Assembly (NCBI GenBank): GCA_012511245.1
Contig: JAAZGM010000215.1
Span: forward strand, 1 to 13,666
Direction: 5' to 3'
DNA: 13,666 nt
DNA from: Methanomicrobiales archaeon
GTDB taxonomy: Archaea > Halobacteriota > Methanomicrobia > Methanomicrobiales > Methanoculleaceae
Shown here: positions 13,416 to 13,666 of the stretch, in pieces
How the letters are laid out: every line of letters begins with the position of its first letter
Position numbering within the stretch: position 1 is the stretch's first letter
Translations under genes and position numbers: made by a program
The notes under the pieces: model-generated
Databases searched by the model: none
The model's input: only the letters and a program-made list of their open reading frames with translations
Told to the model about the DNA's origin: nothing

Positions 13416-13569
13416 CACATCGAAGACACATACGGGACACCGGGGTACAGGTGTAGCCGGAAGGACACGGGGTCTCCGGACGGTTCATCTCACCCTCTGC
13501 CTGCAGGAGCCGGGATTCCAGCAGAGTAAGGTATTTCAGGTTGCAGCGCGTTGTATAGTGGGTACCAGC

Positions 13570-13654
13570 GCGAGGGTTGCCAAGCCAGGTCAAAGGCGCC
13601 AGGTTGAGGGCCTGGTCTCGTAGGAGTTCGTGAGTTCGAATCTCACCCCTCGCA
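13570..13654 (+). tRNA. tRNA-Leu (GAG anticodon)
   Basis: The 85-nt gene folds as a class II tRNA. The acceptor GCGAGGG (13570-13576) pairs with CCCTCGC (13647-13653), with discriminator A at 13654. The D-stem is GCC/GGC. The anticodon arm CCAGG/CCTGG has loop TTGAGGG, giving anticodon GAG (codon CTC). A long variable arm (CTC/GAG) and a T-arm GTGAG/CTCAC with loop TTCGAAT complete it. A long variable arm plus discriminator A identifies leucine. There is no intron in the anticodon loop, and the CCA end is not encoded, so it must be added by CCA-adding enzyme. The 184 bp between the ACT-domain gene and this tRNA hold no gene I can support. Confidence 0.96.
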
Positions 13655-13666
13655 TTCGATTCACCA

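Noticed and set aside
13375..13593. 72-residue minus-strand frame before and into the tRNA
   Set aside because: It overlaps the tRNA-Leu gene and the TATA box of the ACT-domain regulator; Cys residues are scattered without zinc spacing.
13570..13666. tRNA-Leu as an integration site (attachment site)
   Set aside because: No integrase, second tRNA fragment or direct repeat of the tRNA 3' end is visible, and the window ends 12 bp after the gene.

Overview
The window looks like chromosomal DNA of a methanogenic archaeon, most likely order Methanomicrobiales (Methanoculleus-like). The evidence is archaeal alanyl-tRNA synthetase, transcription factor E and the archaea-specific aTrm56, together with the COG1900/NIL-ferredoxin/UPF0280 set typical of methanogens. 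Promoters are TATA-type, several mRNAs appear leaderless, terminators are T-rich, coding DNA is GC-rich and the intergenic promoters are AT-rich. The genus is an inference from gene content; I could not run a search. I see no insertion sequence, phage gene or CRISPR array.

Layout. (1) Positions 1-632: the 5' part of a membrane protein of the UPF0316/DUF5698 type on the minus strand, a nearly symmetrical AT-rich divergent promoter, a spacer with inverted repeats, one doubtful 41-residue ORF, and a 42-residue zinc-ribbon protein that is easily missed. (2) Positions 670-5137, minus strand: NIF3-like metal protein, SWIM zinc-finger protein (4-bp overlap), alanyl-tRNA synthetase with its own promoter, and a membrane-anchored winged-helix regulator overlapping the end of alaS. 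(3) Positions 5358-6659: a secreted, C-terminally anchored protein of five PEGA repeats. (4) Positions 6782-9398: a tightly coupled three-gene operon (COG1900 with two CBS domains, NIL/2x[4Fe-4S] ferredoxin, UPF0280) that matches the methanogen route making homocysteine from sulfide and aspartate semialdehyde. Its promoter appears leaderless and carries a perfect palindrome just upstream of the TATA box. (5) Positions 9395-9787, minus strand: an acidic protein of unknown function, convergent with UPF0280. (6) Positions 9899-12889, plus strand: small winged-helix protein, aTrm56 tRNA methyltransferase, ATP-grasp ligase of unknown substrate, then TFE and an HD-domain protein. (7) Positions 12882-13385, minus strand: an ACT-domain regulator of amino-acid metabolism (COG2150-like). 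(8) Positions 13570-13654: tRNA-Leu(GAG).

Much of the window serves translation and transcription (alaS, trm56, tfe, tRNA-Leu) or sulfur-amino-acid synthesis and amino-acid sensing. The gene order is compact, with frequent 4-bp ATGA/GTGA start-stop overlaps that imply translational coupling, and two convergent gene pairs overlap at their 3' ends. The least explained parts are the operator-like palindromes before the homocysteine operon, the mini zinc ribbon with its repeat-rich upstream region, the ATP-grasp enzyme, the SWIM protein and the membrane-anchored regulator next to alaS.
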